64,000 bases of DNA, from contig NC_081841.1 of assembly GCF_963259705.1 (NCBI RefSeq), positions 28,571,244-28,635,243 on the forward strand. Reading direction: 5' to 3'. The position numbers were made by a program, and so were the translations under genes. Shown here piece by piece: positions 11,375 through 22,595 of the stretch; within the stretch, counting starts at the first letter, position 1; each line of letters starts with the position of its first letter. This DNA comes from Myotis daubentonii. Its lineage: Eukaryota; Chordata; Mammalia; Chiroptera; Vespertilionidae. A model generated the notes under the pieces. The model was given only the letters and a program-made list of their open reading frames with translations. It was not told the origin of the DNA and did no database searches.

Positions 11375-11389
11375 TTACGTCAATTTTTA

Positions 11390-13893
11390 AAAATTGAGGC
11401 TATGTAGGCTGTTTAAAAAAGAAGAAGCAATTTCCCACCTGGACTTCATTAGAAAATTCTTCACCTGATGAGGCCAAATTTAGATTCTAATTCTTTTCTG
11501 CACAGCAATTGACTACTAGATGAGCAAGGTACATTTAGAGCAGGTTTCCCCACTATGGTGGGAGTAAAAATTCCAGAAGGAAGGCTTCTCATTGGGGGTG
11601 AATGTGGAAAGTGGAAAAGTATTCTTTTCCTTCTAAGGTCAGGGGATTAATTCATTTTTCTTTGATTTCACATTTCTTTGGCATTTCCCAGGTTCTAGCA
11701 AAAACACTTTTTTTTTTTTTTTTTTTTACAATTGTGAGTCAGTCCAACTAGTTTGCTGCTTCCATGGTCGTTATTTTTGGGCTAAAGAGTAATCAAGTAA
11801 TCAAGACAATATAGGTAATAACATCTGCTATGAAGACATTATGGCAGGATGATGGGATGGAGTATACATTTTCTTAAGTAGAATGAATTATTAGAATCTT
11901 GCTGTCTTTTTCTTCTCTCTTGCTATCCTTTTCTTCTGCCTATCCATTTTCCCCCCACACATTTTAGTGAGTCCATATTATGTGTCAGGAATATCTAGTG
12001 TTTATATTCTCTAACGTCTGCCCGAGATAAGAAATACAGTGTTTTTCATGGAATAGGCACTTAATAAGTTGTCTGAAAGATTTATTTTTTCACAATCTTA
12101 GATTCTATTAAATGAAGAACATATATGAAAAGAGAGAAAAGACCAAAATTAACCATAATCAACACAAAAACAGGTTAAAATTAGATGACAGTGAGCCTTA
12201 TTGGCACACATAATGACTATATCAATATGGCATTTGAAATAGCAAGGCAGTATCATTTATCTCACTCTTGTGTCTCATCTGTCTTATGAATTTGGATAAA
12301 GCATGGCATTTTGCCAAACTTAGTAGCAATTAAAATTTTATGTATTAAGAGTTTTGACTGAAACTTGTGTATGTCTGTATCTGAGCTCTGATTGCTGGCA
12401 AGATAAAACTTCCTAGTTAAAAGAAAATCAGTTCTTAAGACTCTGAAAGAGGGAGGGAGTGGGAAAAAGAGAAAGAGAGAGAGCAACCCAATGTGCAGAT
12501 TCAATTGTAAAGAATCAGGAACAGATGGACCAGCATCTTTTTAAGAAGTGGAAGGGAAAACAGTGATTGCCAGAATGCAATTTGGAGGTTGTTGCCTTTG
12601 ATCCCAGAGCCTTAGTATGTTGGGTGACTAACAAGCTCAGGCCGATTTCCCTGGTAAAGAAGCTTTGGATGACATTAGCCAAACATTTTCCTCTTAATTC
12701 TCCTGGTAATAGCAATTTGTCTTTTTCAAACAGATAAAACAGTGGTGGGAGTGGAGGAATGCACATGAATGCAGATACCAGACCTCTCTGCCTACCGCAT
12801 ATGTAAATGTCATAATAGGATTTACCTGACGTAGCAATACAATATAGTGGAGGCACCCAGAATTCATTGTGGTTCTCACCCTCACTCACAAAGGTTTGTA
12901 GGAAAGATCAGTATGAAGCAGAAAAACGCCATACCGACACATTTGGAAAGTGTGTGTTTACCATAAAAGACAAATCAATCCAAAATTCTAGTAAAGTTTT
13001 GGGTGTCTTAGGATGTCAATAACTGATCCACAATGGACTCAAGCAGATGTTGTAACTGGTATTATCTTGCATTTCAGCGTTCATGAGTAAATTCCCTCAA
13101 CCTAAGGCTTATAAATACACATTCATGAAAGAACCCACACGACTCCTTATTTTTAGGAGATTACATAAAATATTTATGTCCCGCTGTCCTCCTAACCAAT
13201 TACTTTCACTAAGAATAAAAATAATACATATGAAATGTGATTAAAAATTTACCTTGTAACAAATAACTGGCAATTAACTCATTCATGTCCACATTTCTTC
13301 TTTCTCAGCCACAGCTGGGATGTATTGTAAAATAACTATCAAGTTTGAACCTTTCAGACTGGAAATACACCATATCAAGCATGGCAGGCAAGTCAAAACA
13401 CAATGTAGATTTCCTATCAATCAGAATGTCAAATGATCTCATTAGAGTTTTAGGTCTATATGTGGGTGTATTTCAACTACTCTGCTTTTCCTGCATAAAA
13501 GTTTAGCAAAGATTAAGTCATTTACCAGCGACAGTTGGCTGAGGCAGTGAGTGGAAGCTTTGATGAAAAGTGTCAGTCATTTTCCAGTAACTCTGCCTTC
13601 AACTCTATCGGAGTAACCGCTGTCACTGAGCTATTGCCAGTATGGCTGGAATTCTTCTGACAGGATATTCCTTCTCCAAACTTCCTCTTTGACTTGTTTG
13701 TGAGTCTTTTACTTCTATTGCGTTTACTATTAAAATGAACTTTCTGACCATCATAGCCTGGAATTATGTTTTGAAAATTATTTTGGGCGAATAATGATTT
13801 GAAAGGACGTGCTTTAGAATGTGCATAAAGAATAGTATGTAGGTAGTACACAGCTGAACAATAAACGCCACATACTATCCCATTTATATAATA
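11390..13893. other. Mostly unique sequence; T tract and an unexplained ORF
   Basis: Non-coding as far as I can see. A T run occupies about 11708-11727. A weak L2/MIR-like stretch lies at about 11960-12060. A basic 92-codon minus-strand frame (13573-13851) is discussed in the findings. Frames of 80-124 codons at 12262-12889 show no domain. Confidence 0.4.
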
Positions 13894-14063
13894 CTAGAGG
13901 CCCGATTCATGAAATTCGTGCAAGGGGCTTGGCCTTCACAGCCGCAGTGGCTTACCTTGGCCCTCGCAGCGCTGGCTTCATCCGGAAGGTCGTCTTGAAG
14001 GTCATCCGGAAGGTCGTTCTGCTGCCCAGTCTAATTAGCATGTTACACTTTTATTATTATAGA
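13894..14063 (-). mobile_element. Short HeliBat-type Helitron, 170 bp, divergent subfamily
   Basis: CTAG end at 13894-13897 next to host A 13893, imperfect hairpin 'ttcatgaaattcgtgcaag', and 5' end 'tctataataataaaag' read on the minus strand, before host T 14064. The interior lacks the CTCF-like palindrome of the other copies and instead has 'catccggaaggtcg' repeated twice. A separate non-autonomous subfamily sharing only the ends. Confidence 0.88.
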
Positions 14064-15429
14064 TTTTGTTCCAAGCTTTACTTAAAATCAACTACCTACT
14101 CTTGTTTAGCTTAATTCTGAGAGTCCTGGGAGTAAAATATTGTTTCTGGTGTTGTCCCTTTCAGAAGCCTGAAGCAAATCCAAACGTGTGGTAGTGTGGG
14201 TACACAGCATAAGCTCCAAACACCTGCGTGTGGCAGATTTAAGTAGAGCAGGAAAATCTTGGCCTTCTAAGGGTCTCAGTAACAGATCACATCAAGAACT
14301 AGTTCAACTATCTCAGACACTGAGCTTCCAAAATACTGCTAGTACTTCTTCTCTGAGGAATTGGTAATGATCAGATTCTGACGAAATTTGGAGTCTCTGA
14401 GCATGTGAACACAACTATCACATAAAACGACAAGCAAGTTTAACACATAAGAAAATGAATTTGAGGCAACAACCCTCTGTTATTAAAACAGTGAGTTTAC
14501 CTAGTCTTTAATATTTTTCTTAAACTAAAAGAAGCTATTTTAAATTTGTCTTTTATAAAAAATCAGCACAAGGTCCATGACTTCTGTTTGAAAGGGCCTC
14601 ATGAAGTTCTTAGACACACAACACTGTGTTTTAGCTAACAATTTGGTAATGCCTGGGTAGACTAACCTTTTGTAATGAAACGTGTTAACCTGGGTACCAT
14701 TGCCATCAGCTGGAGACAGAGGACTCTCTACCTCAAAACTGTCCTCTCAAATTAGCTTATATCTGTTTCAGAAATTTAATATTCATTTTAGGATTTTATG
14801 TATTGATTTACAACTTTAATGAAAGGGATGTATTAAGGAAACTGAACTGAACAGTAGAGGTATTGTTAAATATTTTCTAAATATAAAGGAACTTTATTTT
14901 GGGTTAATTTTTCAAGGAGAAAATTTTACTTAAAAAATTGTGAGTTGTGTTTTAAAATCTTGAAAACTTTCGGTAGGTGAAGTATCAAGTGGCATTGATT
15001 TGAGGGGGAAAATGACATGTCAACAGATAATCATAATAGAATGTGATGAGTGTATTATAAGGATTTGTGCCAAGTCCTCTGAGAGAGCTCCTCCCCTTCC
15101 ATATGGGAATTTTGGCAATGACAGCATCAGGGTGTGGGTGCATTTGCTGAAGTGATTGCAATCAGGTCAAAGAATTCAAGAACACTTGAATAGGAACTTA
15201 AAACAGTCTTCCTACTAATGGTATATTGAATATGAAGAAAATAATGTTAAATAGGATAAAAAAGACATTATTAAAATTATCTAAGAACTCACTCTGGCAT
15301 TCTAATTGAAATTAAAATTCCACCTAAAATTGAATACAGTTATACTGCTTAACATTTATAACACTTGTGCTTTTTCAGAGTAATTTCTCATTGTTAACAT
15401 TTGCCTTAGAAGGTAATTTAATTTTTAAT
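14064..15429. other. No recognised feature
   Basis: AT-rich unique sequence with no identifiable repeat family, exon or RNA gene. Confidence 0.4.
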
Positions 15430-15580
15430 ATATTCATTCATATACTATTAATTAATCAATCCGTTCAGTAAATATGTTTCATGCCAGATACTGTGTTAGG
15501 AGTTGATAATTCCAGGTGGAATATGACACCACTCCTGTGTTTACAGCATTGTATTCTTGCTAGAATGTGAATATTTTTTG
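15430..15580 (-). mobile_element. L2 LINE 3' relic (approximate)
   Basis: Reverse complement of the L2 3' region: 'catgccagatactgtgttag' followed by a diverged '...acagcattgtattcttgctag'. Old and frameless. Confidence 0.55.
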
Positions 15581-15699
15581 AGGACAAAGGTATTTGTAAC
15601 ATAAAGTTACTCACTGAATGTTTTTGGAGTGAAAAAATAAATGCATACTTTGATCAAGTTGGCAAAAAGGATTATTTGACCAGATAGAAGTTTGGGAAT

Positions 15700-15870
15700 G
15701 ATAAACTCATAGGTGATAGAGTCAGAAGACCTGTTCTAAATTTTAACTTGGGTATACTACTATGTTAGTGGGAAATTTACTTAACCTTTTCCAGTCTCAA
15801 TTTCTTCACTGTGGGGATGAAATAATATTTTTCCTTCAAGGTTATTATTTAGGTGGGTAGGAATTAGATT
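15700..15870 (+). mobile_element. MIR SINE relic (approximate)
   Basis: Follows MIR order: 'gagtcagaagacctg', 'gggaaatttacttaacc', 'cagtctcaatttcttcactg', 'gatgaaataatattt'. Diverged, no target duplication visible. Confidence 0.55.
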
Positions 15871-16053
15871 ATTATTCTAATCTAAAATGCTATTTAGATG
15901 TTAGTCATTATGACAAATAAGATTCAAACATTCTATATTATTATAGTTCAACATTTAAAAAGAAGTGTCTCTATCTGTTGTAAAGCCATACAGTCTTTCC
16001 AGAATGGGTCAATCAAGAGTGCTAATCATGGCAGGATGCCAGATACTCTAGGG

Positions 16054-16452
16054 CAGGGGTGGCCAACCTTTTTGTGAGTGCGTGCCCAAATCAGCAAAAT
16101 CTCTGACTCAAAATTCTTCTGCATGCCAACCCTAATTTTTTGAGAACATGTTACGCCGACTTGATATCTCTTAAGGTGTACGTATGTGAAGAACCTTGAA
16201 GAAATAATAAAGTTCATTTGAACGACAAAAACACAGTATATGATGATGAAAAATACATTTATTTTTTAATGTATACATGTTATGTAAAATTATTTATCTA
16301 AGATGCACCTACACTGAATTTATCTGAAAAATAAAAAAGTCGATATTAAGAAAAAAATTGTAAATGGAAGATTAAAAAAGAGGGTTTCGCGTACCAGCAA
16401 AAGTTACTGGCGTGCCATGTTTGGCACCTGTGCCAGGGGTTGCCCACCCCTG
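16054..16452. mobile_element. Short hAT transposon, 399 bp
   Basis: Terminal repeats 'caggggtggccaacc' and 'ggttgcccacccctg', bordered by a perfect 8-bp duplication, ctctaggg, at 16046-16053 and 16453-16460. AT-rich interior without transposase. hAT elements cut and paste with 8-bp duplications (family knowledge). The perfect duplication suggests a fairly recent insertion. Confidence 0.93.
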
Positions 16453-16460
16453 CTCTAGGG

Positions 16461-16501
16461 CAAGCATGTCAAATCCATCGGCCTTCAGTTCGACATGCTT
16501 G
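16461..16501. mobile_element. Minimal 41-bp hAT derivative in the target duplication of its neighbour
   Basis: Nearly only inverted repeats: 'caagcatgtcaaa' and 'ttcgacatgcttg' pair with one mismatch around a 15-base centre. Its left flank is ctctaggg (16453-16460, also the right duplication of the preceding hAT), its right flank ctttaggg (16502-16509), a 7 of 8 match. Best read as a second hAT inserted into the first one's duplication. Confidence 0.7.
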
Positions 16502-16509
16502 CTTTAGGG

Positions 16510-16919
16510 GACATTACACCAAAGATTACATCAGAGGTCAAGACAGATGTCTCTGTGTAGATGGGCAGATTATGAGGATTGGAAGTGTTGTGACTTGGGG
16601 TAACACAGATCCCAAATAGTTGTAACGTAGGTACAATGTTCTAGGGCCGACTAACAACAAGGTAAACTTGCTCCAAGGTCATGAATGGTCCCAGCAATCA
16701 GCACTCAGGCATCTGAATCTTGGTTCTGACAATGTTTGGAACTCCATTGAATGAGAGGTAAAGAACCAAATGAGTTTATTGATAAAAGGATACCATGTGT
16801 TTTGCTAAAAATATGTGAAGACAGAAGTAATTTAACTGAGGTAGGCTTGTAGGCAGTGGGCTGGATGACAGATGATAATCATTCTATTACTACTATTGCT
16901 GCCACCACCAGCACCAATA
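16510..16919. other. No recognised feature
   Basis: Unique-looking sequence with no identifiable element. Confidence 0.35.
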
Positions 16920-17080
16920 ACTGTGTTGACAGCTTACTGAGCATTCTCCATTACCTCTGTTAAAACTCATGAAAAACGTGTAAAGCATGTATTTTCATTC
17001 TATTTTATAGATAAAAAACATACACTCAGATACATCAACTGTCTACTCTAGGCCATACTGCCTCAGCTCTAGTATGTCCA
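16920..17080 (-). mobile_element. MIR/L2-like relic (approximate)
   Basis: Reads as a diverged reverse MIR: 'cttactgagcattctccatta', 'attttatagataaaaaacat' and a later 'ccatactgcctcagctc'. Weak assignment. Confidence 0.4.
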
Positions 17081-18089
17081 GGTACCCTGCTATTTCATAG
17101 GAAATGCCTGCTTTTTTATGGCAGGGTGCCAGGACGTCAGGGCGTCCTGCAGACTGGACTTGGGGATGCCTTGAATTGTCTTTTACACATGTTTGTTTCC
17201 TCCTTTATGAAGTGAAAATTCCTTGAGAGAAGTAAACATATAAAAAGAAAAAAGTAGAAAAAGAGAACAACAACAGAAAAGCAAAAATAGAGAAGTAAAC
17301 GTGATCTTTTTTCTCTCTTTTTATTCCATGAATCTCCAAAGACAGTATTTGTACCTAATAGACTAGATAAATACATTTGAGAAATTAATACTAAAATGAA
17401 TAATATCTATTAAAAGTTTGCTTTTCATTCAAATAGTTTATGAACTGTTAGCCATCCTCCCCTCTGTGACAGATACACAGATTTCACTACTGAGCCCATT
17501 TCTTTTCAATGGTGTATCCTCCAGCCAGCACATCATGACAAGTCCCACGGCAGGCAGGACGTTCCTGAGCGTGGCTCCTTGCTGACAGGTTGCCCATGAC
17601 CATGACCCTCTTTTCTATAAACATGGCACATCTAATCTGCAATATATTATCCCATTTTTTCTTGCTTGCTTCTCCATTCTTCATAGTATTTCAAAACTAA
17701 ATGTTCAACTTATTAAAGGGAGGAGAGACAGAAGGGAAGCATAATAGGTTAAAGTAGAATAATGAAGAAAAGCAAATTAAATAAATGTCACATTTTAAAA
17801 CATTACTTACATTCAAAATTAATTTGTGTGTCTTATCTTTAATAATTAGACTATAAGCTTATTCATAGAATAGAAGCTTAGGTTCGACCAGAATGTGGGA
17901 GCGAAATCCATTTTTGTTGTTTATAAAGCTGCATCTGGTAACATAGGCTTTGTCTGGCTCTTGTTGTCATGCCAAGCTAGCTCTCTCCTGGCCTGATCTT
18001 TTTAGAAACCAGGTAGCAAGGGCTTCAAATGGTGATGAGCTAAAATTGACCATACTGAGTCTGATGACTGCAAAAAAAGAAAGCCTTAC
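17081..18089. other. No recognised feature
   Basis: AT-rich. A 79-codon minus frame at 17137-17376 is hydrophobic by chance of a T-rich tract; no gene evidence. Confidence 0.4.
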
Positions 18090-18200
18090 TCGGTTGTTCT
18101 CAACCAGCGGGCTGTAACAGAAACACCTTGGGAGCTTTTCAAGCTATCCAGGCTCACTAATCCTCTCTTTAATGAGATCTCAGAATGGCTGGTGAGGTGG
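18090..18200 (+). mobile_element. hAT-Charlie relic (approximate)
   Basis: Begins 'ggttgttctcaaccagcggg' and continues 'aacaccttgggagctttt', the typical start of MER58/MER20-like Charlie elements. Only one end is clear. Confidence 0.45.
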
Positions 18201-18261
18201 CGTGTAAGATTTGAAAAAAACTTCCTAGTTGGTTTAACTCCTCATATCTTTGCTCTGACAA

Positions 18262-18410
18262 TTGCTGGCCTAGTGGTTAAGAACATGGTCGTTGGGTTCA
18301 GTCACTTTTGGGTTCAAATCTTGGCTCAGTCACTTGCTAGCTGTGTGACCTTGGATGAACTATATAATCTTTCTGATCATCTTGTTCTCTTAAAAAATGT
18401 AGTTAATACT
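18262..18410 (+). mobile_element. MIR SINE relic
   Basis: Good MIR order: 'ggcctagtggttaagaacat', 'ttgggttcaaatcttggctc', 'cacttgctagctgtgtgacc'. The old tRNA-derived head and core are visible; the 3' part is lost. Confidence 0.8.
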
Positions 18411-18427
18411 TTTTGAAATACTTAGAC

Positions 18428-19055
18428 AAAATTTGCTGAAATATGTGCGAGACCTGTGTAGTGAGAAACAAAAGATCATAAAAGAAAATTAAAGAAAACC
18501 TAAATACAAGGTAGGATATATCATATTTATAGACTGGGAGATTTAATATAGTTAAGAGTAATTCTTTAGCCCTAGCTGACTTGGCTTAGTGGATAAAGCA
18601 GCAGCCTGCGGATGGAAAGGTCCCGGGTTCGATTCCGGCCAAGGGCACATGCCTGGGTTTCGGGCTCGATCCCCAGTGGGGGGCAAGCAGGAGGCAGCCG
18701 ATCGATGATTCTCTCTCATCATTGGTGTTTCTATCTCTCTCCTTCTCCCTTTCTCTCTGAAATCAATAAAGAAATATATTTTTTAAAAAAGAGTAATTCT
18801 TTATAAATGGATATATAGAATCAATCTAATGCCAATAAAAAATTTTAGTGTGAATGTGATTTTCATAAAAATGACAAGTTGATTCTAAAATTATAAGGAG
18901 AGGCAAAAAATCTGGAATATATAAAACAATTTTGAAAAAGAGAAATTAAGATGAAGAATGAATGCCACCTGATTTCATGATTTACTATAAAACTATCTTA
19001 ATCAGTACAGTGTGAAATTGGCATTATGATTAATGGAACAGAATAGATTGACCCA
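18428..19055 (+). mobile_element. L1 ORF2 C-terminal fragment split by a Ves SINE (approximate)
   Basis: Before the SINE, 'atagactgggagatttaata' and, after it, 'atcaatctaatgccaa', 'cacctgatttcatga' and 'ggaacagaatagattgac' follow the L1 ORF2 order just upstream of its 3' end. Reading frames are broken, so this is a dead fragment. The SINE at 18569-18788 entered later. Confidence 0.72.
18569..18788 (+). mobile_element. Ves SINE, complete
   Basis: tRNA-like head with A box TGGCTTAGTGG (18582-18592) and B box GGTTCGATTCC (18626-18636), the internal RNA polymerase III promoter. Body with 'gaggcagccgatcgatg', CT-rich part and A-rich tail. Perfect 15-bp duplication, aagagtaattcttta, at 18554-18568 and 18789-18803. 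Likely young. Not a tRNA gene: the acceptor stem is absent. Confidence 0.96.
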
Positions 19056-19460
19056 TGTTCCTTGAGGTAGGCCTGTAGTGCTATAAACTTCCTCTCAGGA
19101 CTGTTTTCCCTAGCAGCTCTGCATATGGGGGTAGGTTAGATGTTGGCAGAACTTTTGGGGTTACTGGGCCACAATCTCCTATTTTCCCTCAGGCTAGCCT
19201 GGGTCTGTTCTCACTGCAGAATCAGGGGCTTAAAAAGAAAGAGCTGAATGCGCAAGGCCTCCAGAGCCTAGACTTAGAACTGGCATATCATTTTTTCCCA
19301 CCAAACTCTTGACCAGAGCAAATCACAAGCCTAGCTCAGATTCAAGAGCTGTGGAAATAGATTCCACCTCTTCATGGGCAGATCTGCAAATTTACATTGC
19401 AGTGAACACAGATACAGGGAGGCCAATAATAGGGACCATCAGTGCAATCAATCTATCATA
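19056..19460. repeat. Possible old interspersed repeat, family not assigned
   Basis: The stretch 19330-19450 ('gctgtggaaatagattccacc' region and following 'acacagatacagggaggcca') resembles a widespread mammalian repeat, but I cannot name it with confidence. Confidence 0.25.
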
Positions 19461-20985
19461 AGATGCAATCATTAAATAGATGAGAAATGCTAAGATAACC
19501 CTGTTATAGAATGAGACCCTCTGCAAGACATTATAAGCGTTTAACTACATTCCCTGTACAAAGTTCCTTGGAAGTAATGGAAAGGTGAGGCACATTGGGG
19601 CCCTGTCAGTCTGACTTTATTTTTAGTTAGTGTCCCCAACAGATGTTCAATAAGCTGACAAGTATATACAAATTTAAAAGCAGCAGATGATATCAATTAT
19701 AAAATTATAGTGTCCAGAGTAATTTTGCCAAAAGGATCAGAGTAAATAGCCAGCAATATGAGTGTTCTAGAGGAATGAAGATTAATTACATAGTGTGAGA
19801 ACCAGGGACTTTTGTTTACAGACAAGGAGTTAAACTCCCACAGCAGCTCCAGAGAAGACTTTTGAATTAATGGCTAATTTCAAACAAAGCATTTAATGTC
19901 ACCACTTGAAATGTTTCAGCAATAAATTCAAATGGTTTAATTCTAAGCCACTTATGATTAAATTTCAAATATGCTAAGGTATTATTAGACATTTATAGGA
20001 AAAGTCATTTTCCCCCTTGCAAATTAAATGTTCTTCTTTGACAATGATTCAAGTTATGATGAGGGGTTCTTGTTTCCTTTTAATTATAGCCCAAACACTT
20101 ATATGGATAAAGCGGCAATATGATCACTATTTCATTTTGGAGCCATTATTACCGAAATGCAGAATCTCTCAATCTCTAGCCCCTTCCCCCCTTCCCCTCC
20201 CCCTCAGTTTTCTTTTTAATCCCATAAAAGCATCTGTCTTTGATTTCAAGTGGAGTACCTGCTGTGCAGGATGCAATGCAAATCCAATTTGTGTGTAACA
20301 AAACCAAATGGGCTGAAATGAACTCTGCATTTTAAAGATGTTTTTGTTTAATCATCGCCATCACTCGTCTTTAATGAATGCATAATCAAGTTAAACTTCA
20401 GGCAAGAAGTGCAATGGCTCTTCTTAAGACAGAGAAAGCAAATTCCTGTGATAACCCTCATTGCTGATCTGCCTCCTATTCCTGTGTAGGTGGGATAAAA
20501 ATGAGAAAGATCTTCAAACGCACTTTATGGCAAACTGTCGAGAACCATGGCACGAGCAGCAGCACTGCTCGTTTTTCCCCTGTCCCCCCCAGCACCCCCC
20601 CCCCCCAAATCATAATCATTACTGTTTAGAGCAGGGGTTGAGAATGCAGGATTCCTGGGTTCTCTTTTCATCCTCCCTTCTGCATCTCACACAAGACAGG
20701 AGGTATAATAAAGTGCTTTGGGAGTTTAGAGGAGGATACAATACCAGGCATTTCTGTGTCATATATTATCTAGCTTAATGTGAGTATATAATATGCTAAC
20801 ACAGAGTTTTTTTTCCTGCTAATGAAACTTCTATGGTTCTTTCTTTTAGAAGAAATCTTCTAAAATACCTCGAGATGTCAGATGACCTTAGTACAGTCAT
20901 AATATTAGACAAATAGATACATGACAAACAAGGAGATGGGATGAGAGAATGTTTTATAATGACAGACCCTTAGAGGTTATCTGAT
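19461..20985. other. Unique block, candidate conserved non-coding sequence
   Basis: No transposon recognised across about 1.5 kb, unusual for this window. Contains an octamer-like ATGCAAAT (20275-20282) and AT-rich homeobox-like words at 20330-20400. Two C-rich runs lie at about 20179-20207 and 20581-20606. Regulatory function is speculation from repeat absence only. The 93- and 105-codon plus frames here have no domains. Confidence 0.3.
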
Positions 20986-20989
20986 TGAC

Positions 20990-21115
20990 TTGTTTTACAG
21001 ATGAGAAAGCTGAGTTTCAACTGTGTACTGACTAGTGTGGGGTCAGATGGTTAATGAGTGGGAGAGTCAGAGAGGGAATGCTGGTCTCTTGATCCTCAGT
21101 CTTTCCAAAGCAGTC
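20990..21115 (-). mobile_element. MIR-like relic (approximate)
   Basis: Reverse MIR core: 'ttacagatgagaaagctgag', then 'gtcagatggttaatgagtgg' and 'gaatgctggtctcttgatcc'. Diverged. Confidence 0.5.
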
Positions 21116-21149
21116 CTGAAATATAACATTGTGTTCCCACAAAACAGAG

Positions 21150-21294
21150 ATGGCAGACCTCAGAAAGGAAATCTATTCTGGAAGAATCATTAGATGAGCT
21201 ATCTACATGAGCTTTATATACAATGTTGTCTTTCCTCACTGAATGATTTTAACCCCCAAATTACACTAGCTGGTCATTGAGACCTCTTGACCCT
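21150..21294 (+). repeat. Left arm of a 145-bp inverted repeat
   Basis: Starts 'atggcagacctcagaaagg' and ends 'gacctcttgaccct'. It is the reverse complement of 21577-21721 with three mismatches that I can see by eye, about 98% identity. Arm similarity stops abruptly at both ends. No transposon family recognised in the arm. Confidence 0.95.
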
Positions 21295-21576
21295 CGGATT
21301 TTTTTTATTTTCCTCTGTCCTGTCAAAAGGAAAACTCCTTTCAATATTGGTGTACCATGCACACCCTGAGGCAGAAGGTCATCTATATAAATGGACCAAG
21401 TTGAACAGTTTATTATGTTCAGTTTTTTAACAAAGAAGTTAATGTCATCATGTACTTTGGTTTAATATGGTAGCTCACTTTGAGCCGTGGACTATGACCC
21501 AGTTATTAAAAAACATGATTTTGAGGGGAGATATACTTTCCAATTGAACTTTAAATACAAATATGCTGGCTGCCAT

Positions 21577-21721
21577 AGGGTCAAGAGGTCTCAATGACCA
21601 GCTAGTGTAATTTGGGGGTTAAAATCATTCAGTGAGGAAAGACAACATTGAATATAAAGCTCATGTAGATAGCTCATCTAATGATTCTTGTAGAATAGAT
21701 TTCCTTTCTGAGGTCTGCCAT
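21577..21721 (-). repeat. Right arm of the 145-bp inverted repeat
   Basis: Reverse complement of 21150-21294; the 282-bp spacer (21295-21576) is unrelated unique-looking DNA. The outer flanks show no clear target duplication, arguing against an ordinary terminal-repeat transposon. Confidence 0.95.
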
Positions 21722-22379
21722 TTACAATAATAAAAAAATCACCCAAACCAAAAGTGTTTTAAGACCTCTTGCAGCACAAGAGTTTGTATCGAATCATCAC
21801 ATATCACTGTAGGGATATTTCAGTTGTTATCAACCTTCGTGGCCACTGGATGTCCCCACTCTTCCTCAAATGCAGCCCAGGCATCACCTAACTGGCAGTT
21901 ATAAAAACAATGCATTTTGCAGGGATCCTTTAGAAAGATTCTGTTTGAGTTCTGGTGTGCTTGGCAGCACTGCCTGCACTTGGCGACTGCAGGATGGACT
22001 AGAAATGGGCGACTTAGAGACTGACTGCAGTGGAGGGAATTCTTTGGGTCATGTCACCCTGTGTCATTGCATATTTAGTTCTATACTCCTCTCCAATGAC
22101 TAGTTTTTCTAAAAAGCTCTATAAAGGAAGAAAGTCTGAGGATATGGCTATTATAATTCCTGCAGGTAAAACAAACATGAATTGGGAAGAATGAGAATAC
22201 GGGAGCATGCTAACCTTGCAAAATACATGAGAAACTGCTACCCTAGAGCGAAGGATATAAAGTCTATGCCATAGACTCTATGGGATTCTTCGGCATGGTA
22301 GAAGCTCTGGATTTTGATCACCTATTTATTCTCAGCAGTTGTACCTACCCAGGTGATAACTATAAGATAATTGACTCAA
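21722..22379. other. No recognised feature
   Basis: Unique-looking sequence; the 77- and 72-codon plus frames (21870-22103, 22280-22498) have no support. Confidence 0.35.
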
Positions 22380-22595
22380 TATTGAGCTTAGAGTTAGGAG
22401 GCCAGGATTTGAGTTTTATATCTATTACTTGCTCCGTGACATTGGACAAGCCTGCTTGTTTTCCAGGACCTCGGGCCCTTGTGTGTAAAGGAGGATAATA
22501 GTGCCGTCCCCAGATTTGTCAAGAAGCTTAAGTGATATGTTATTTATATGAAAGAGCCTAAGACTTGGTGCTTACAGAATAAATGTCCGATATAT
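22380..22595 (+). mobile_element. MIR-family relic (approximate)
   Basis: Pattern of MIR: 'gttaggaggccaggatttga', 'ctccgtgacattggacaag', 'taaaggaggataatagtgcc' and 'ttggtgcttacagaataaat' in order. Confidence 0.55.

Noticed and set aside
18569..18650. Possible tRNA gene from A and B boxes
   Set aside because: Part of a Ves SINE with tail and target duplication; no paired acceptor stem.
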